A stretch of 64,000 bases of DNA. Source: Nitrosomonas sp. Its GTDB lineage: Bacteria; Pseudomonadota; Gammaproteobacteria; Burkholderiales; Nitrosomonadaceae. A model generated the notes under the pieces. That model was not told the DNA's origin and did not search any database. It was given only the letters and a program-made list of their open reading frames with translations. Numbering within the stretch: the stretch's first letter is position 1; every line of letters begins with the position of its first letter. The DNA lies in contig JADJBK010000006.1 in the NCBI GenBank assembly GCA_016703745.1, positions 2,442,178 through 2,506,177 on the forward strand. The letters run 5' to 3'. Shown here in pieces: positions 18,419 through 29,560 of this stretch. A program made the position numbers and the translations under genes.

Positions 18419-20707
18419 GTGAAAAAAATTAAATCCATGCGGAAGGTAATATTTCGTCCCCGCTTGCTACTCAATGTGTCGCTATTGATTTGTCTGTTCA
18501 TGATGCCATGGATGGTGTTGGCTGCGGGCCTGGGTAAACTGACCGTGGGCTCTTATCTAGGGCAACCATTTAAAGCTGAAGTGGAGCTGGTTGCGGTTAA
18601 GGAGAGTGACATTCCGGCCTTGGCAGCGAAACTGGCGTCTCCGGAGGCATTCCGACAAGCTGGGCTGAAATATCTTGATTATCATGCTGGTCTATCGATA
18701 ACGGTAGCACGGCGAGTTGATGGCCGCCCCTACTTGCAGATACTTTCTTCGCAAAGTGTGAATGAGCCCTTCATTAACTTGCTGATTGAGTTGAATTCAT
18801 CGGCTGGTCGTTTACTACGGGAATATACTGTTTTGCTGGATCCGGCAGAAATGCCACTCACACCACAAGCCCCTGTTGCACAAAATGATGCGGTTAAAGT
18901 GGTAACCGAAAAATCTGAGGGAGTATCTGTCAAAGAGGCGCCAAGCGCCAAGCCGACAGCATCAAGTGTGGCGTCACCCTCTGCTCGTGACTGGAGTGAA
19001 ACCAATTATGGTCCTGTAGTGCCAGGTGACAACCTGACCCGGATTGCACGGCAAATCACACCGGATGGTGTTGATCTTAACCAGATGTTGGTTGCGCTAT
19101 ACCGTGCCAATCGGGATGCTTTTATTGAAAAAAACATGAATTTGCTCCGAGTGGGAGCAATTCTTCGTATTCCTGCGCAGCAGGAAATTGCTTCAATTTC
19201 ACCCAAAGAAGCAGTGCGTGAAGTTAGGACGCAGACAGTCGATTGGCATGCTTATCGGCAAAGAGTGGCTGATATGGCCAGCGGGCTTACCAGTGTGCAA
19301 TCACAGCAGTCAGCATCGGGAAAAATTACATCAGTTACCGATGAGAGCGATCTGGCAGAAGGTGCTGTATCCCAGGAGGTATTGCGACTTTCTAAAGGAG
19401 AGTTACTCCAAGACAAACAGCCAGCCAATGCTGAAGCTACTAAAGACTCAACTCAGCAGTATCAGCAAATGATGGAAGAAGACGCCATCGCTGAAGGACG
19501 CGCGTTGCGAGAGGCAAATGAACGCGTTTCTCAGCTGGAACAGAATGTTAATCGGTTGCAGCGCTTAATGCAGCTTAAGGATGAAGGAATCGAGTCGACA
19601 CCGCTCGAACAACTTTCTAAGCCAGTATTGCCGTCGGTTGATTCAGTTGGTGCAGAAGCACCATCAGTACCTGTAGTTGAATTGACTGATCAGGATCTGG
19701 CAAGGAACTCAGTTATGCCGGAATTTACAATTCCGGCTCAATCAGTAACAGACCCGTTGTCTATGGCTATTTTGGAGCCCGGTCTTGCTGAGACGGATGA
19801 GTTCGCCTGGTTGGATGAACTCATTAATTTTGTAGTTGAAAATATTATGCTGGTTGGTGGTGGGCTGGCGGCTTTGCTGGCTACCTGGCTTGGTGTTTCT
19901 ATGTTTCGCCGTCGCCAGGAACAAGCGGAGATGGAAGCATACAATGACATTGACGACTATGAAGTGATTGGACTTGGAAGTGATTCGGAAGCCGTTGCTA
20001 AGCATAAAGAAGAGGCTGCTGATCCGTCTGGTTTTTATCGGGATGCAGAAAAGGGTGAGTCTGAAGGAGTGACTCCCAACCCGGCATTCTTCTTTGGTAA
20101 GAAGCTGGATGAGAATCCGTTTACAGAAGAAGTGGTTACAGACCAATCTTCTCAGATCAATCAGGACGATTCGACCGAAATATCGAGAATGTTTCAGGAT
20201 GACATTAAAATTAATATTAATTCTGATGACAGAGAAGAGGAGGATAAGCAACTTGCTGACATTATGGTTGAGGACACACTCGATAAGTGGCGATTCCCAA
20301 ATAACGAAACTCATGAAGCTGAGAATGCCGAAAAAAATATCTTTAAGGAGGATACCTTGGTTGATGAGGTTGTGACTCCTGGAGAAGATAACCAGATTGA
20401 TTTTGAATCGGGTTATTCAGACTATACGGAAAAATCTGAGAATAAACTGACCGGCCTCGGCGAGAAATTCGCTCATATTGATCTTAATCTTGGCGATGCA
20501 TCCGCAGCATTACCGGCAGTCGACGATGTGGTGGAAACAGAAAACGATCACTGGCAGGAAGTGGCAACTAAAATTGATCTGGCGAAAGCTTATCTTGAAA
20601 TGGAAGACTGGGATGGTGCACGGGAAATTCTTCAGGAAGTTCTGCAGGAAGGTGATGTTGAACAACAAACGACGGCTCGAACCATGTTGTCTGAGATTGG
20701 TGGTTAA
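18419..20707 (+). CDS. fimV: FimV-like pilus/polar assembly protein with LysM domain
   Basis: FimV proteins bind peptidoglycan and organise type IV pili and polar proteins. This one has a signal peptide ending near VLAAG, a conserved N-terminal FimV domain (GLGKLTVGSYLGQPFKAEVEL), a LysM domain (about 200-260), a coiled coil (about 365-390), one transmembrane helix (about 480-500), an acidic cytoplasmic region and the C-terminal FimV motif (DLAKAYLEMEDWDGAREIL). The GTG at 18419 is preferred: AGGGG lies 7 bases upstream, whereas the TTG at 18395 has no such site. An ATG at 18437 is also possible. The asd-fimV-truA order is typical. Confidence 0.93.
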   Translation: MKKIKSMRKVIFRPRLLLNVSLLICLFMMPWMVLAAGLGKLTVGSYLGQPFKAEVELVAVKESDIPALAAKLASPEAFRQAGLKYLDYHAGLSITVARRVDGRPYLQILSSQSVNEPFINLLIELNSSAGRLLREYTVLLDPAEMPLTPQAPVAQNDAVKVVTEKSEGVSVKEAPSAKPTASSVASPSARDWSETNYGPVVPGDNLTRIARQITPDGVDLNQMLVALYRANRDAFIEKNMNLLRVGAILRIPAQQEIASISPKEAVREVRTQTVDWHAYRQRVADMASGLTSVQSQQSASGKITSVTDESDLAEGAVSQEVLRLSKGELLQDKQPANAEATKDSTQQYQQMMEEDAIAEGRALREANERVSQLEQNVNRLQRLMQLKDEGIESTPLEQLSKPVLPSVDSVGAEAPSVPVVELTDQDLARNSVMPEFTIPAQSVTDPLSMAILEPGLAETDEFAWLDELINFVVENIMLVGGGLAALLATWLGVSMFRRRQEQAEMEAYNDIDDYEVIGLGSDSEAVAKHKEEAADPSGFYRDAEKGESEGVTPNPAFFFGKKLDENPFTEEVVTDQSSQINQDDSTEISRMFQDDIKININSDDREEEDKQLADIMVEDTLDKWRFPNNETHEAENAEKNIFKEDTLVDEVVTPGEDNQIDFESGYSDYTEKSENKLTGLGEKFAHIDLNLGDASAALPAVDDVVETENDHWQEVATKIDLAKAYLEMEDWDGAREILQEVLQEGDVEQQTTARTMLSEIGG

Positions 20708-20970
20708 CCTGTTGAACCGGATAGATAATTTGCTAAGATGCGATCTAGCTGGGGCTCGGATTGTTATTTTAGGTGGCTTTCCAATTGATTAGTGTTGCGT
20801 TCTTCAAGGGTTTCCGTAAATAAACAGTTTTCATGAAGACTAAGTCCGAAAAAAGAATGTATTGTACGTATTGTGTAGATACAACGATATTTTGGGGTTG
20901 CCTTTAGTCGAGTCTTCTTATTCCGTAATCGCTATTTGGAATTAACCGCTGGCAATCATTTCTCTTCCTC

Positions 20971-21753
20971 ATGAAAATTGCTCTAGTACTGGAGTACGAT
21001 GGACAGGGCTACTGTGGCTGGCAGAAACAACCCACGCATCCATCCATTCAGTCTGAACTGGAAAATGCGTTATCACTCATTGCTTGTCAGCCAATTTTTA
21101 CGGTGGCCGCAGGGCGTACCGATACGGGTGTGCACGCCTTATATCAGGTTGTCCATTTTGAAACCAGCGCCATGCGTCCAATGACCGCCTGGGTTAGGGG
21201 GGTGAATGCACTGGTATCACCCTCACTCTCGGTGCTGTGGGCTGGCGAGGTTTGTCGCGATTTTCATGCCCGCTACAGTGCAAATGGGCGTACTTACGTT
21301 TACCGCTTATTGAATCGCCCCGTTCGTCCGGCAGTTCTGCATGGAAAAATTGGTTGGGTTCACGATCCTCTCGATCTGGATTTAATGCGGGCTGCATCGA
21401 GATGGTTGGTTGGGGAGCATGATTTCAGTGCATTTCGTTCTGCCGAGTGTCAGGCAAGAAGTGCGGTACGTCAGCTATATAAGCTCGAGATTACGCAGCA
21501 AGGACCACTCCTGATTTTTGAGCTTTACGCCAATGCGTTTTTGCAGCACATGGTTCGCAATATTGTTGGCAGCCTCATTTATATTGGCAAGGGCCGATAT
21601 CCTGTCGAGTGGATACGCATGATTCTGGATAAACGTGATCGTGCTTTGGCGGCTCCAACTTTTTCGCCGGACGGCTTATATCTGGCGGGAGTGCATTATC
21701 CTGATATGTGGCGCTTACCCTCAATAGAGACACTGCACACGGGCATATCGTAA
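20971..21753 (+). CDS. truA: tRNA pseudouridine(38-40) synthase TruA
   Basis: TruA makes pseudouridine at positions 38-40 of the anticodon arm. The 260-residue protein has the catalytic motif GRTDTGVHA with nucleophile Asp51, and the later NAFLQHMVRNIVG motif. It sits in the conserved fimV-truA-trpF neighbourhood. The 263-base gap upstream has no other gene that I can see. Confidence 0.97.
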   Translation: MKIALVLEYDGQGYCGWQKQPTHPSIQSELENALSLIACQPIFTVAAGRTDTGVHALYQVVHFETSAMRPMTAWVRGVNALVSPSLSVLWAGEVCRDFHARYSANGRTYVYRLLNRPVRPAVLHGKIGWVHDPLDLDLMRAASRWLVGEHDFSAFRSAECQARSAVRQLYKLEITQQGPLLIFELYANAFLQHMVRNIVGSLIYIGKGRYPVEWIRMILDKRDRALAAPTFSPDGLYLAGVHYPDMWRLPSIETLHTGIS

Positions 21754-21785
21754 TATTTGGCAAAAGAATAAGGAAGGTTCTCCCT

Positions 21786-22412
21786 ATGAATGCTCGCATA
21801 AAAATATGTGGCATCACTCGTCTGGAAGATGCGCTGGCAGCTGTGGCGTCTGGAGCAGATGCGATTGGTTTCGTTCTATGGGAGCAGAGTGCGCGTTTTA
21901 TTGCTCCCGTTGATATCAGAAAAATTGTCGAATCTTTACCGCCTTTTGTGCATGCTGTGGGTGTGTATGTCAATCCAGAAAGGGCGTGGGTGGAGGAAAG
22001 TATAACGACTGCAAATTTAAGTCTGTTGCAGTTTCATGGCGATGAATCCCCCGAATTCTGCAGTCAATTCCATTTGCCTTATATCAAGGCGTTTCGTGTC
22101 AGGGAAGGGTTGGATTTGCTACAATGCGCACGGCGATATGCGAATGCGCGTGGACTGCTGCTGGATGCTTATCGGGCAGGTATGCCGGGCGGTACAGGCC
22201 AGGTATTCGATTGGAAACTGATTCCTGCTGCGTTATCCGTGCCTTGGGTGCTGTCGGGTGGGTTGCACCCGGAAAATATTATTGAGGCAATTCGGCAGAC
22301 GCGCCCGCCGGCTGTGGATGTGTCCAGCGGAGTTGAACTGGCACCCGGTATTAAGGATATCAATAAAATTGCTGCATTTATGCAAGGAGTCAGAGCTTGT
22401 GAAAATTTATGA
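21786..22412 (+). CDS. trpF: Phosphoribosylanthranilate isomerase
   Basis: TrpF catalyses the Amadori rearrangement of phosphoribosylanthranilate in tryptophan synthesis. The TIM-barrel protein of 208 residues starts [13 protein letters not shown], with the catalytic Cys in KICGIT, and has the late phosphate-binding [10 protein letters not shown] and DVSSGVE motifs. The ATG at 21786, with AAGGAAG about 15 bases upstream, is the family start; the longer frame from 21708 overlaps truA. Its last 14 bases overlap trpB. Confidence 0.97.
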   Translation: MNARIKICGITRLEDALAAVASGADAIGFVLWEQSARFIAPVDIRKIVESLPPFVHAVGVYVNPERAWVEESITTANLSLLQFHGDESPEFCSQFHLPYIKAFRVREGLDLLQCARRYANARGLLLDAYRAGMPGGTGQVFDWKLIPAALSVPWVLSGGLHPENIIEAIRQTRPPAVDVSSGVELAPGIKDINKIAAFMQGVRACENL

Positions 22413-23598
22413 TCTACCTGATAAACATGGTCATTTTGGCCCTTACGGTGGTACGTTCGTAGCAGAGACGCTGATTACGGCACTGAACGAGCTATGCGAG
22501 CATTATGAGTTTTGTCGTAATGATCCAGTATTTCAAGCGGAATTTTCTCAAGAACTTAAACATTACGTAGGACGTCCTAGTCCGGTATATCATGCGAAGC
22601 GCTGGTCAGATTACTTGGGTGGCGCACAAATCCTGCTAAAACGTGAGGATCTCAATCATACTGGTGCGCATAAAATTAATAATACGGTTGGTCAGGCACT
22701 TCTTGCGAGGCGTATGGGTAAAACACGCGTTATAGCAGAAACGGGTGCTGGTCAACATGGTGTAGCAAGTGCTACGGTGGCTGCGCGTTACGGCATGGAG
22801 TGCGTGGTTTACATGGGTGCGGAAGATATTAAACGACAGGCAACCAATGTTTACCGCATGAAATTGCTGGGTGCAACGGTCATACCTGTGGAGTCAGGCT
22901 CGCGCACGCTTAAGGATGCTCTCAATGAGGCCATGCGCGACTGGGTAACCAATGTCGAAAATACCTACTATATTATCGGTACCGTAGCCGGGCCACATCC
23001 CTATCCAATGATGGTCAGAGATTTTCAGGCTGTTATCGGTCAGGAAGCCAAAATACAAATGCAGCAGGATTATGATCGTCAGCCGGATATCCTGATAGCC
23101 TGTGTTGGTGGGGGATCAAATGCAATCGGACTTTTTTATCCATTCGTTGATGACGATAGCGTGCGTATGATTGGCGTCGAGGCGGCAGGTAAAGGTATTA
23201 GTACGCACCAGCATGCCGCTACACTGGTTACTGGCAGGCCGGGTGTGCTGCATGGTAACCGTACCTATCTGATTCAGGATGAGAATGGTCAGATAGTAGA
23301 GACTCATTCCATCTCTGCCGGGTTGGATTATCCAGGCGTTGGGCCTGAGCATTCCTGGCTCAAGGATTGTGGACGCGCCGAATATGTCGCGGTAACAGAT
23401 GAGGAGGCATTGTCGGCTTTTCATGCTCTTTGCCGTTTTGAGGGCATTATCCCCGCGCTTGAATCGAGTCATGCGCTGGCTTACGCTGCCAAGCTGGCTC
23501 CCACGCTGGATAAAGATAAATTGTTGCTGATCAATCTTTCAGGACGGGGTGATAAAGATATGGCAACTGTTGCGGAGCAATCGGGAATTGAGCTCTGA
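22399..23598 (+). CDS. trpB: Tryptophan synthase beta chain
   Basis: TrpB condenses indole with serine using pyridoxal phosphate. The 399-residue product contains the PLP lysine in the [11 protein letters not shown] segment and the GGGSNAIG phosphate loop. The start is a GTG at 22399 inside the end of trpF, with AAGGAG 11 bases upstream; this gives the family N-terminus ([17 protein letters not shown]). Upstream in-frame ATG codons would add residues that lie within trpF. Confidence 0.98.
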   Translation: MKIYDLPDKHGHFGPYGGTFVAETLITALNELCEHYEFCRNDPVFQAEFSQELKHYVGRPSPVYHAKRWSDYLGGAQILLKREDLNHTGAHKINNTVGQALLARRMGKTRVIAETGAGQHGVASATVAARYGMECVVYMGAEDIKRQATNVYRMKLLGATVIPVESGSRTLKDALNEAMRDWVTNVENTYYIIGTVAGPHPYPMMVRDFQAVIGQEAKIQMQQDYDRQPDILIACVGGGSNAIGLFYPFVDDDSVRMIGVEAAGKGISTHQHAATLVTGRPGVLHGNRTYLIQDENGQIVETHSISAGLDYPGVGPEHSWLKDCGRAEYVAVTDEEALSAFHALCRFEGIIPALESSHALAYAAKLAPTLDKDKLLLINLSGRGDKDMATVAEQSGIEL

Positions 23599-23653
23599 TC
23601 ACGTGGTGATTATTAACTTGTCTGCTGTCTAATTTATTTCACCAGAGAATGGA

Positions 23654-24481
23654 ATGAACCGAATCGCATCAACTTTCGCAGCATTAGCGCAACAAAAGAG
23701 AAAAGCCTTGATTTCTTTTATCACAGCTGGTGATCCTGATCCTGCTGCTACGGTGGCGCTGATGCATCAGCTGGCACAGTCTGGTGTGGATATTATCGAA
23801 TTAGGTGTGCCGTTCTCGGATCCAATGGCGGATGGCCCGACTATTCAACGTTCTTCAGAGCGGGCATTAAAGCATCATGTTGGCTTGAAAGATGTGATTG
23901 CCATGGTGGCTGAGTTTCGCCAGCAGAACCAAACGGTACCGGTGGTGTTAATGGGTTACGCTAACCCTGTTGAAGCGATGGGATATGCGGTGTTTGCTAA
24001 TACTGCCAGTCATGCAGGAGTTGATGGGGTTCTGGTTGTCGATTATCCACCGGAAGAGTGTGCCGAGTGGGTGCGGCAATTAAAAAAAATGAGTATTGAT
24101 CCGATTTTTTTATTGTCCCCCACGACACCGGAGTCGCGCCTAGAGCAGGTTGCCCAGTTAGCCAGTGGCTATGTTTACTATGTTTCATTAAAAGGTGTGA
24201 CGGGTGCGTCACACCTCAATTTGGATAGTGTCAGAAATAAACTTGGCCAACTTCGGTCGTATATTAGTCTTCCAATTGGAGTGGGTTTTGGTATTCGGGA
24301 TGAGGCAACTGCTCACGCGGTTGCCCAATTCGCTGATGCAGTGGTGGTTGGTAGTCGCATTGTCGAAGAAATCGAACAGGCTTCCCGCGATGACCTGCTG
24401 ACAGTTGTTGGCAATCTGGTTGTCTCCTTGCGCTGCGCCATTGATCGCGCGAATATTGATGATGTTGTCACGGAAAAATAA
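23654..24481 (+). CDS. trpA: Tryptophan synthase alpha chain
   Basis: TrpA cleaves indole-3-glycerol phosphate and channels indole to TrpB. The 275-residue TIM barrel has the catalytic Glu and Asp in [16 protein letters not shown] and the phosphate-binding GVGFGIRD loop. It lies 55 bases after trpB and 3 bases before accD, the usual betaproteobacterial arrangement. Confidence 0.98.
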   Translation: MNRIASTFAALAQQKRKALISFITAGDPDPAATVALMHQLAQSGVDIIELGVPFSDPMADGPTIQRSSERALKHHVGLKDVIAMVAEFRQQNQTVPVVLMGYANPVEAMGYAVFANTASHAGVDGVLVVDYPPEECAEWVRQLKKMSIDPIFLLSPTTPESRLEQVAQLASGYVYYVSLKGVTGASHLNLDSVRNKLGQLRSYISLPIGVGFGIRDEATAHAVAQFADAVVVGSRIVEEIEQASRDDLLTVVGNLVVSLRCAIDRANIDDVVTEK

Positions 24482-24484
24482 GTC

Positions 24485-25354
24485 ATGAGCTGGTTCCACA
24501 GTATTATTCCACCCAAAATAAAACGTAAGGAAAACGGCGAGAGAAAGGCTGTGCCACAAGGCTTGTGGAGCAAGTGCGCAGTTTGTGAAGCAGTGCTTTA
24601 CTATACAGATCTGGTTAAAAATCTTAACGTTTGCCCGAAATGCGGGCATCACAATCGTATTGCTGCACGTGAACGGCTCGAGTTATTGCTGGATCCAGCT
24701 GATCGCAAGGAAATTGGGGCAGATGTAATTCCGCTGGATCCGCTCAAATTCAAGGATGGTAAACGCTACACCGAGAGGTTGACGCAAGCAAGTGAATCTA
24801 CTAATGAAACGGATGCTTTGGTCACGATGCAAGGTAGCATTCTATCGGTGCCGGTCGTAACAGCTGCATTTGAATTTGGTTTCATGGGTGGATCCATGGG
24901 ATCAGTAGTGGGCGAGCGTTTTGTTCGCGCCGTTGAGGTCTCGCTGAATCAGCATTCGCCTTTTATCTGCTTTAGTGCAAGCGGCGGTGCGCGGATGCAG
25001 GAGGGGCTATTTTCACTGATGCAAATGGCTAAAACCAGCGCAGCACTGGGAAAATTGACAAAAAATAAATTGCCTTTCATATCAGTGCTGACTGATCCCA
25101 CAATGGGAGGCGTGTCAGCAAGTTTTGCTTTTATTGGTGATGTGGTGATTGCAGAACCAGGTGCCTTGATTGGATTTGCCGGGCCGCGCGTGATTGAACA
25201 AACCGTCAGGCAAACGTTACCCAAAGGATTTCAGCGGGCCGAATTCTTACTTGAGCACGGTGCAATTGACTTGATTGTGGATCGTCGTGAAATGCGAGAA
25301 CGATTGGCCAATTTATGTAATTTGCTGCTGCGTACACCTGCGCTACGAAAATAG
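24485..25354 (+). CDS. accD: Acetyl-CoA carboxylase carboxyltransferase subunit beta
   Basis: AccD with AccA transfers CO2 from carboxybiotin to acetyl-CoA in fatty-acid synthesis. The 289-residue protein has the N-terminal four-cysteine zinc ribbon (C31, C34, C50, C53) and the crotonase-like carboxyltransferase core, with [11 protein letters not shown] and the [13 protein letters not shown] oxyanion segment. It is downstream of trpA by 3 bases. Confidence 0.98.
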   Translation: MSWFHSIIPPKIKRKENGERKAVPQGLWSKCAVCEAVLYYTDLVKNLNVCPKCGHHNRIAARERLELLLDPADRKEIGADVIPLDPLKFKDGKRYTERLTQASESTNETDALVTMQGSILSVPVVTAAFEFGFMGGSMGSVVGERFVRAVEVSLNQHSPFICFSASGGARMQEGLFSLMQMAKTSAALGKLTKNKLPFISVLTDPTMGGVSASFAFIGDVVIAEPGALIGFAGPRVIEQTVRQTLPKGFQRAEFLLEHGAIDLIVDRREMRERLANLCNLLLRTPALRK

Positions 25355-25470
25355 CGATAACCAGATGCTTCGTTTTGTAATAACGCTATCCATTCCTGGA
25401 TGTGTCTGTCGATAATTCAATCGGTTATGGCGCCAAATAACCTTGTTTTTGCTGCGACTATCGTTGAATC

Positions 25471-26754
25471 ATGGCAGCTAGATCGCTAGAAGACTGGCTG
25501 ATTTACCTGGAGCAACTTCACCCCAAGATGATTGATATGGGATTGGGACGAGTGCAGCAGGTCAGACTGGCTGTCGGTCTTAATCCTCAATTTCCAGTCA
25601 TCACGGTAGGAGGGACAAATGGAAAGGGTTCGGTCTGCGCTATGCTTGAGGCAATTCTGAGTGAAGCTGGCTATTGCGTTGGCTGTTATACGTCACCACA
25701 CCTGCTGCGTTATAACGAGCGGATACGCATTCACCGCCATGAAGTCTCCGATGACGCAATATGTTCCGCATTTTCTGCAATAGAATCAACGCGACAGATA
25801 TGCCAAACTTCACTGACTTATTTCGAAGTCGGTACGCTTGCTGCCATGTGGCTTTTTGTACGGCAACCAGTAGAAGTTGCAATCCTGGAAGTGGGATTAG
25901 GAGGGCGTCTGGATGCGGTTAACGTGTTTGATCCAGACTGCGCTGTGCTGACCAGTATTGATCTGGATCACCAGGATTACCTCGGCAACACTCGTGAGGC
26001 GATTGGTTTGGAGAAAACCGGAGTATTTCGTGAGCATAAACCGGCCGTGTGTGCCGAACCGGAAATCCCGCCCCTTGTTCGTCAACATATGGAGGCGATG
26101 GGAGCGGAGCTTTTTCTGTTGAACAAGCATTTTAGCTATCAGTCGGAAGAGACATGCTGGCATTATCAAAGTCGTCAACGCCATGATCGTAATTTGCCGT
26201 TTCCCGCTCTGACCGGCGCTTGCCAGTTACAAAATGCCAGCGCCGTATTGGCAGCGCTGGAAGCAATCGAGATGAAACTCCCGGTCGCCCAGGACTGCGT
26301 TCGCCGGGGCCTGGAAAGAGTCAGTCTGTCAGGGAGATATCAGCGGATTGCCATCAATCCATCGGTTATACTGGACGTGGCACATAATCCTGGAGCAGCG
26401 CGACAGCTTGCTGTTAATCTGAATGCCACGGTAATCGATGGCCTCACCATTGCAGTTGTGGCCATGCTGAAAGACAAAGATATCGTTAATACGATACGTG
26501 AATTGGCCAGTTCAGTGGATCGCTGGGTAGTCGCTGGGCTGGAAGTATCACGCGGTGCCTCAGCCAGTGAAATCCGGACTGGGCTTCAACAAGCGGGCAT
26601 TGAGCATCATCGTCTAATCGGTGTCTTCCCCGATGTTTCGCTTGCCTATGCTTATGCCTGTGACTATGCCGATGAAAATGATAGAATATGCGTGTTCGGG
26701 TCGTTCCACACGGTTGGTGTTGTGCTGGGAGCATTTGGGGCTGTCAACCGTTGA
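25471..26754 (+). CDS. folC: Bifunctional dihydrofolate synthase / folylpolyglutamate synthase
   Basis: FolC adds glutamate to dihydropteroate and later to reduced folates. The 427-residue Mur-ligase-like protein has the P-loop GTNGKGSVCAMLE, the LEVGLGGRLDAVN motif and the C-terminal domain starting near ILDVAHNPGAARQL. The accD-folC-SPOR-cvpA-purF order is conserved in Proteobacteria. The 116 bases between accD and folC may hold a promoter. Confidence 0.97.
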   Translation: MAARSLEDWLIYLEQLHPKMIDMGLGRVQQVRLAVGLNPQFPVITVGGTNGKGSVCAMLEAILSEAGYCVGCYTSPHLLRYNERIRIHRHEVSDDAICSAFSAIESTRQICQTSLTYFEVGTLAAMWLFVRQPVEVAILEVGLGGRLDAVNVFDPDCAVLTSIDLDHQDYLGNTREAIGLEKTGVFREHKPAVCAEPEIPPLVRQHMEAMGAELFLLNKHFSYQSEETCWHYQSRQRHDRNLPFPALTGACQLQNASAVLAALEAIEMKLPVAQDCVRRGLERVSLSGRYQRIAINPSVILDVAHNPGAARQLAVNLNATVIDGLTIAVVAMLKDKDIVNTIRELASSVDRWVVAGLEVSRGASASEIRTGLQQAGIEHHRLIGVFPDVSLAYAYACDYADENDRICVFGSFHTVGVVLGAFGAVNR

Positions 26755-26770
26755 AAAAGCGTAAATCAAT

Positions 26771-27436
26771 ATGAACAGAAATATTAGTGAAGAAGAAAAT
26801 CTGCTGCGGAAGCGAGCAAGGAGACGCTTGGTCGGCGCGATAACACTTGTTATTCTGGCAGTGGTTTTTTTGCCGATGATTCTTGATGATGAACCCAAAC
26901 CGGAACAACAGGAAATCGATATTCTGATTCCACCCGAAAATTTGGTGGATGAGTCTTATCCGTGGATAACCCCGGAAAATCATGTGGCTTCAGATGATCA
27001 TAAGCCTGATCTGCCGCAGGAGGGGCTGCCGTTACCTTTCAGTGATGAAATATCCGCTATGACTGCTGATAACGTGCCTGATTCCGTGAGTACGGATGGT
27101 CGGATTCCGGTTCCTGTCAGAAAACCTGCGCGCATACTCACGGTTACACAGTCATCACCTGAGAAAAAAACTACTCCAGAGAGCGTTAGCTCGGTTAAGA
27201 ATTCCGAGGGTGCGTATGTCATTCAGCTGGGTGCGTTCTCCGATCCATCCAAAGCAGGTCTGCAAAAACAGAATTTAATAGCCGGCGGAGTGAATGCCTA
27301 TACGGAGACGATCAATATTGGCGGCAATGAAATGACACGTGTACGTATTGGCCCGTTTGCCACTCGTGAACTGGCAGAAATTGAGCATGACCGGCTAAAA
27401 CAACTCGGCTTGAGCGGCGTTGTTACTAGTAAATAA
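26771..27436 (+). CDS. SPOR-domain envelope protein (DedD-like)
   Basis: The 221-residue protein has a short basic cytoplasmic start, one transmembrane helix (about 19-37), a periplasmic Pro/Glu-rich linker and a C-terminal SPOR domain (about 148-220) starting at YVIQLGAFSDPSKA. SPOR domains bind denuded peptidoglycan at the division septum. The position between folC and cvpA is that of DedD. It ends exactly where cvpA begins. Confidence 0.93.
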   Translation: MNRNISEEENLLRKRARRRLVGAITLVILAVVFLPMILDDEPKPEQQEIDILIPPENLVDESYPWITPENHVASDDHKPDLPQEGLPLPFSDEISAMTADNVPDSVSTDGRIPVPVRKPARILTVTQSSPEKKTTPESVSSVKNSEGAYVIQLGAFSDPSKAGLQKQNLIAGGVNAYTETINIGGNEMTRVRIGPFATRELAEIEHDRLKQLGLSGVVTSK

Positions 27437-27934
27437 ATGACTGTTTTTGATTATTTTGTTATTGGGGTCGTCTCGATCTCTGCGCTGCTAAGTATCACTC
27501 GCGGTCTGGTTAAAGAGATTGTCTCGTTGCTGGCGTGGATTATTGCTTTTTTTGCGGCCAGTCGTTATGCCGCTGAGGTTGAACCTTTATTATCTGGTTT
27601 AATTGAGGATAACTCGCTGCGTATGCTGGTAGCCTATGCACTCACTTTTTTCATGGTTCTGGTTATAGTGATGCTGTTATCGATGTTATTGTCCACTTTG
27701 ACCAGAAGTGTTGGGTTGGGCCTGGTAGATCGGATGTTGGGGGCAATATTTGGTTTGGCGCGTGGTGTAATCATTGTGATTGCTTTAGTGTTGGCCGCTG
27801 GATTGACACCGTTGCCACAATTACCTGTCTGGCAACAGGCTGTACTGAGTAAGCCACTTGAAATTCTGGCAACTGACATCATTCCATGGCTACCGACAAG
27901 TTTCAGAGAGCTGATTGATTTCGAAAAGAAGTAA
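27437..27934 (+). CDS. cvpA: CvpA-family inner-membrane protein
   Basis: CvpA is a small inner-membrane protein first linked to colicin V production and later to envelope stress tolerance. This 165-residue product has four hydrophobic helices and the family start FDYFVIGVVSISALLSITRG with the GLVDRMLGAIFGLARG signature. It starts directly after the SPOR gene stop and precedes purF by 92 bases, the classical cvpA-purF arrangement. Confidence 0.95.
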   Translation: MTVFDYFVIGVVSISALLSITRGLVKEIVSLLAWIIAFFAASRYAAEVEPLLSGLIEDNSLRMLVAYALTFFMVLVIVMLLSMLLSTLTRSVGLGLVDRMLGAIFGLARGVIIVIALVLAAGLTPLPQLPVWQQAVLSKPLEILATDIIPWLPTSFRELIDFEKK

Positions 27935-28026
27935 AATGTAACGATGACGGAATCTTGCAATTGGCACGGCCGTCAGTAAATGGTGGCACAATTTTCTACT
28001 GAACGACTTTTTCCGGTGAGCGCGTT

Positions 28027-29544
28027 ATGTGTGGGATTCTAGGTGTGGTGGCGCGGACACCCGCTAATCAACTGCTGTACGATGGCCTGTTGATGCTGCA
28101 GCATCGTGGCCAGGATGCTGCGGGAATAGTTACCGCCCAGGGAAACACGTTTCATATGCACAAAGGGCTTGGTATGGTGCGTGATGTGTTTCGTACTCGT
28201 AATATGCGTGCCTTGGACGGAAATATGGGTATCGGACATGTTCGTTATCCAACTGCCGGGTCATCCAACTCGCCCGCTGAGGCTCAGCCATTCTATGTCA
28301 ACTCCCCGTTTGGCATTGTACTGGCCCATAACGGTAATTTGACCAACGCCGATGCGCTCAACCAGGAACTGTTTCTGGCTGATCGTCGTCATGTCAACAC
28401 CAATTCCGATTCCGAAGTATTGCTAAATGTATTGGCACACGAACTGCAGGAACGGGTGACGGGTTATCAGCTTGACCCTGCTGAAATCTTTTCGGCTGTA
28501 TTCGGTGTGCATGAGCGTTGCCAGGGTGCCTACGCCGTCATTACCATGATTGCCGGCTATGGCCTGTTGGCGTTTCGTGATCCTCATGGTATCCGTCCGC
28601 TGGTATTCGGTTCGATTGAAACCGGGAATGGTACAGAATACATGGTGGCATCAGAGAGCGTGGCACTAGATACACTTGGGTTTCGTCTGATCCGGGATGT
28701 TGCTCCTGGAGAGGCTATTTTTATTGATGTCGATGGTCGTTTTTACAGCCAGCATTACCTTGGTCCGGCTAGTTTGAATCCGTGCATATTTGAATACGTT
28801 TATCTGGCGCGCCCGGACTCCATGATGAATGGAATCTCGATTTATGAAACACGGTTGAACATGGGTATCAACCTGGCGGACAAGATCAGTACAGCTATGC
28901 GTCATCAGGATATCGATGTGGTGATTCCAATTCCTGAATCCAGCCGCCCGAGCGCAATGCAGCTGGCCAACCGGCTTGGGATCGAATTTCGTGAGGGGTT
29001 TGTCAAGAATCGCTATGTTGGTCGTACATTTATTATGCCGGGACAGCAGCAGCGCAGAAAATCAGTACGCCAGAAACTGAATGCGATTGAAATTGAGTTT
29101 CGTGGTAAAAATGTGTTGCTGGTGGATGATTCCATCGTGCGCGGTACGACCAGTCGTGAGATTGTACAGATGGCACGCGAAGCAGGCGCAAATAAGATTT
29201 TCTTTGCCTCTGCCGCACCACCGGTGCGGTACCCGAATGTTTACGGAATCGATATGCCCACCCGCCAGGAACTGATCGCGACTGGTCTTACTGATGAAGA
29301 AATCTGTCACAAGATCGGTGCAGATTTTCTGGTTTTCCAGGATTTGGATGCGCTTAAGCAGGCCATAACCCGCGCAGATTTGTCGGTAAAAAGCTTCGAG
29401 ACATCCTGTTTTGATGGTCATTACATAACAGGTAATGTTACCCCGGATTATCTTTCCAGAATTGAATCCAAGCGCCAGAATGTGGGTTCAGCTCAGGCCG
29501 TACATGCGACTCAGCTGGATCTTGGTCTTGTACTGTCCGATTGA
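28027..29544 (+). CDS. purF: Amidophosphoribosyltransferase
   Basis: PurF makes phosphoribosylamine from PRPP and glutamine, the first step of purine synthesis. The 505-residue product has the N-terminal nucleophile Cys2 exposed right after Met1 (MCGILG), which fixes the start, the Ntn-amidotransferase RYPTAGSSN segment, and the PRPP loop VLLVDDSIVRGTTSRE in the C-terminal domain. No N-terminal propeptide is present, as in E. coli PurF. Confidence 0.98.
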   Translation: MCGILGVVARTPANQLLYDGLLMLQHRGQDAAGIVTAQGNTFHMHKGLGMVRDVFRTRNMRALDGNMGIGHVRYPTAGSSNSPAEAQPFYVNSPFGIVLAHNGNLTNADALNQELFLADRRHVNTNSDSEVLLNVLAHELQERVTGYQLDPAEIFSAVFGVHERCQGAYAVITMIAGYGLLAFRDPHGIRPLVFGSIETGNGTEYMVASESVALDTLGFRLIRDVAPGEAIFIDVDGRFYSQHYLGPASLNPCIFEYVYLARPDSMMNGISIYETRLNMGINLADKISTAMRHQDIDVVIPIPESSRPSAMQLANRLGIEFREGFVKNRYVGRTFIMPGQQQRRKSVRQKLNAIEIEFRGKNVLLVDDSIVRGTTSREIVQMAREAGANKIFFASAAPPVRYPNVYGIDMPTRQELIATGLTDEEICHKIGADFLVFQDLDALKQAITRADLSVKSFETSCFDGHYITGNVTPDYLSRIESKRQNVGSAQAVHATQLDLGLVLSD

Positions 29545-29560
29545 TTTGTAGGAAGCTAAA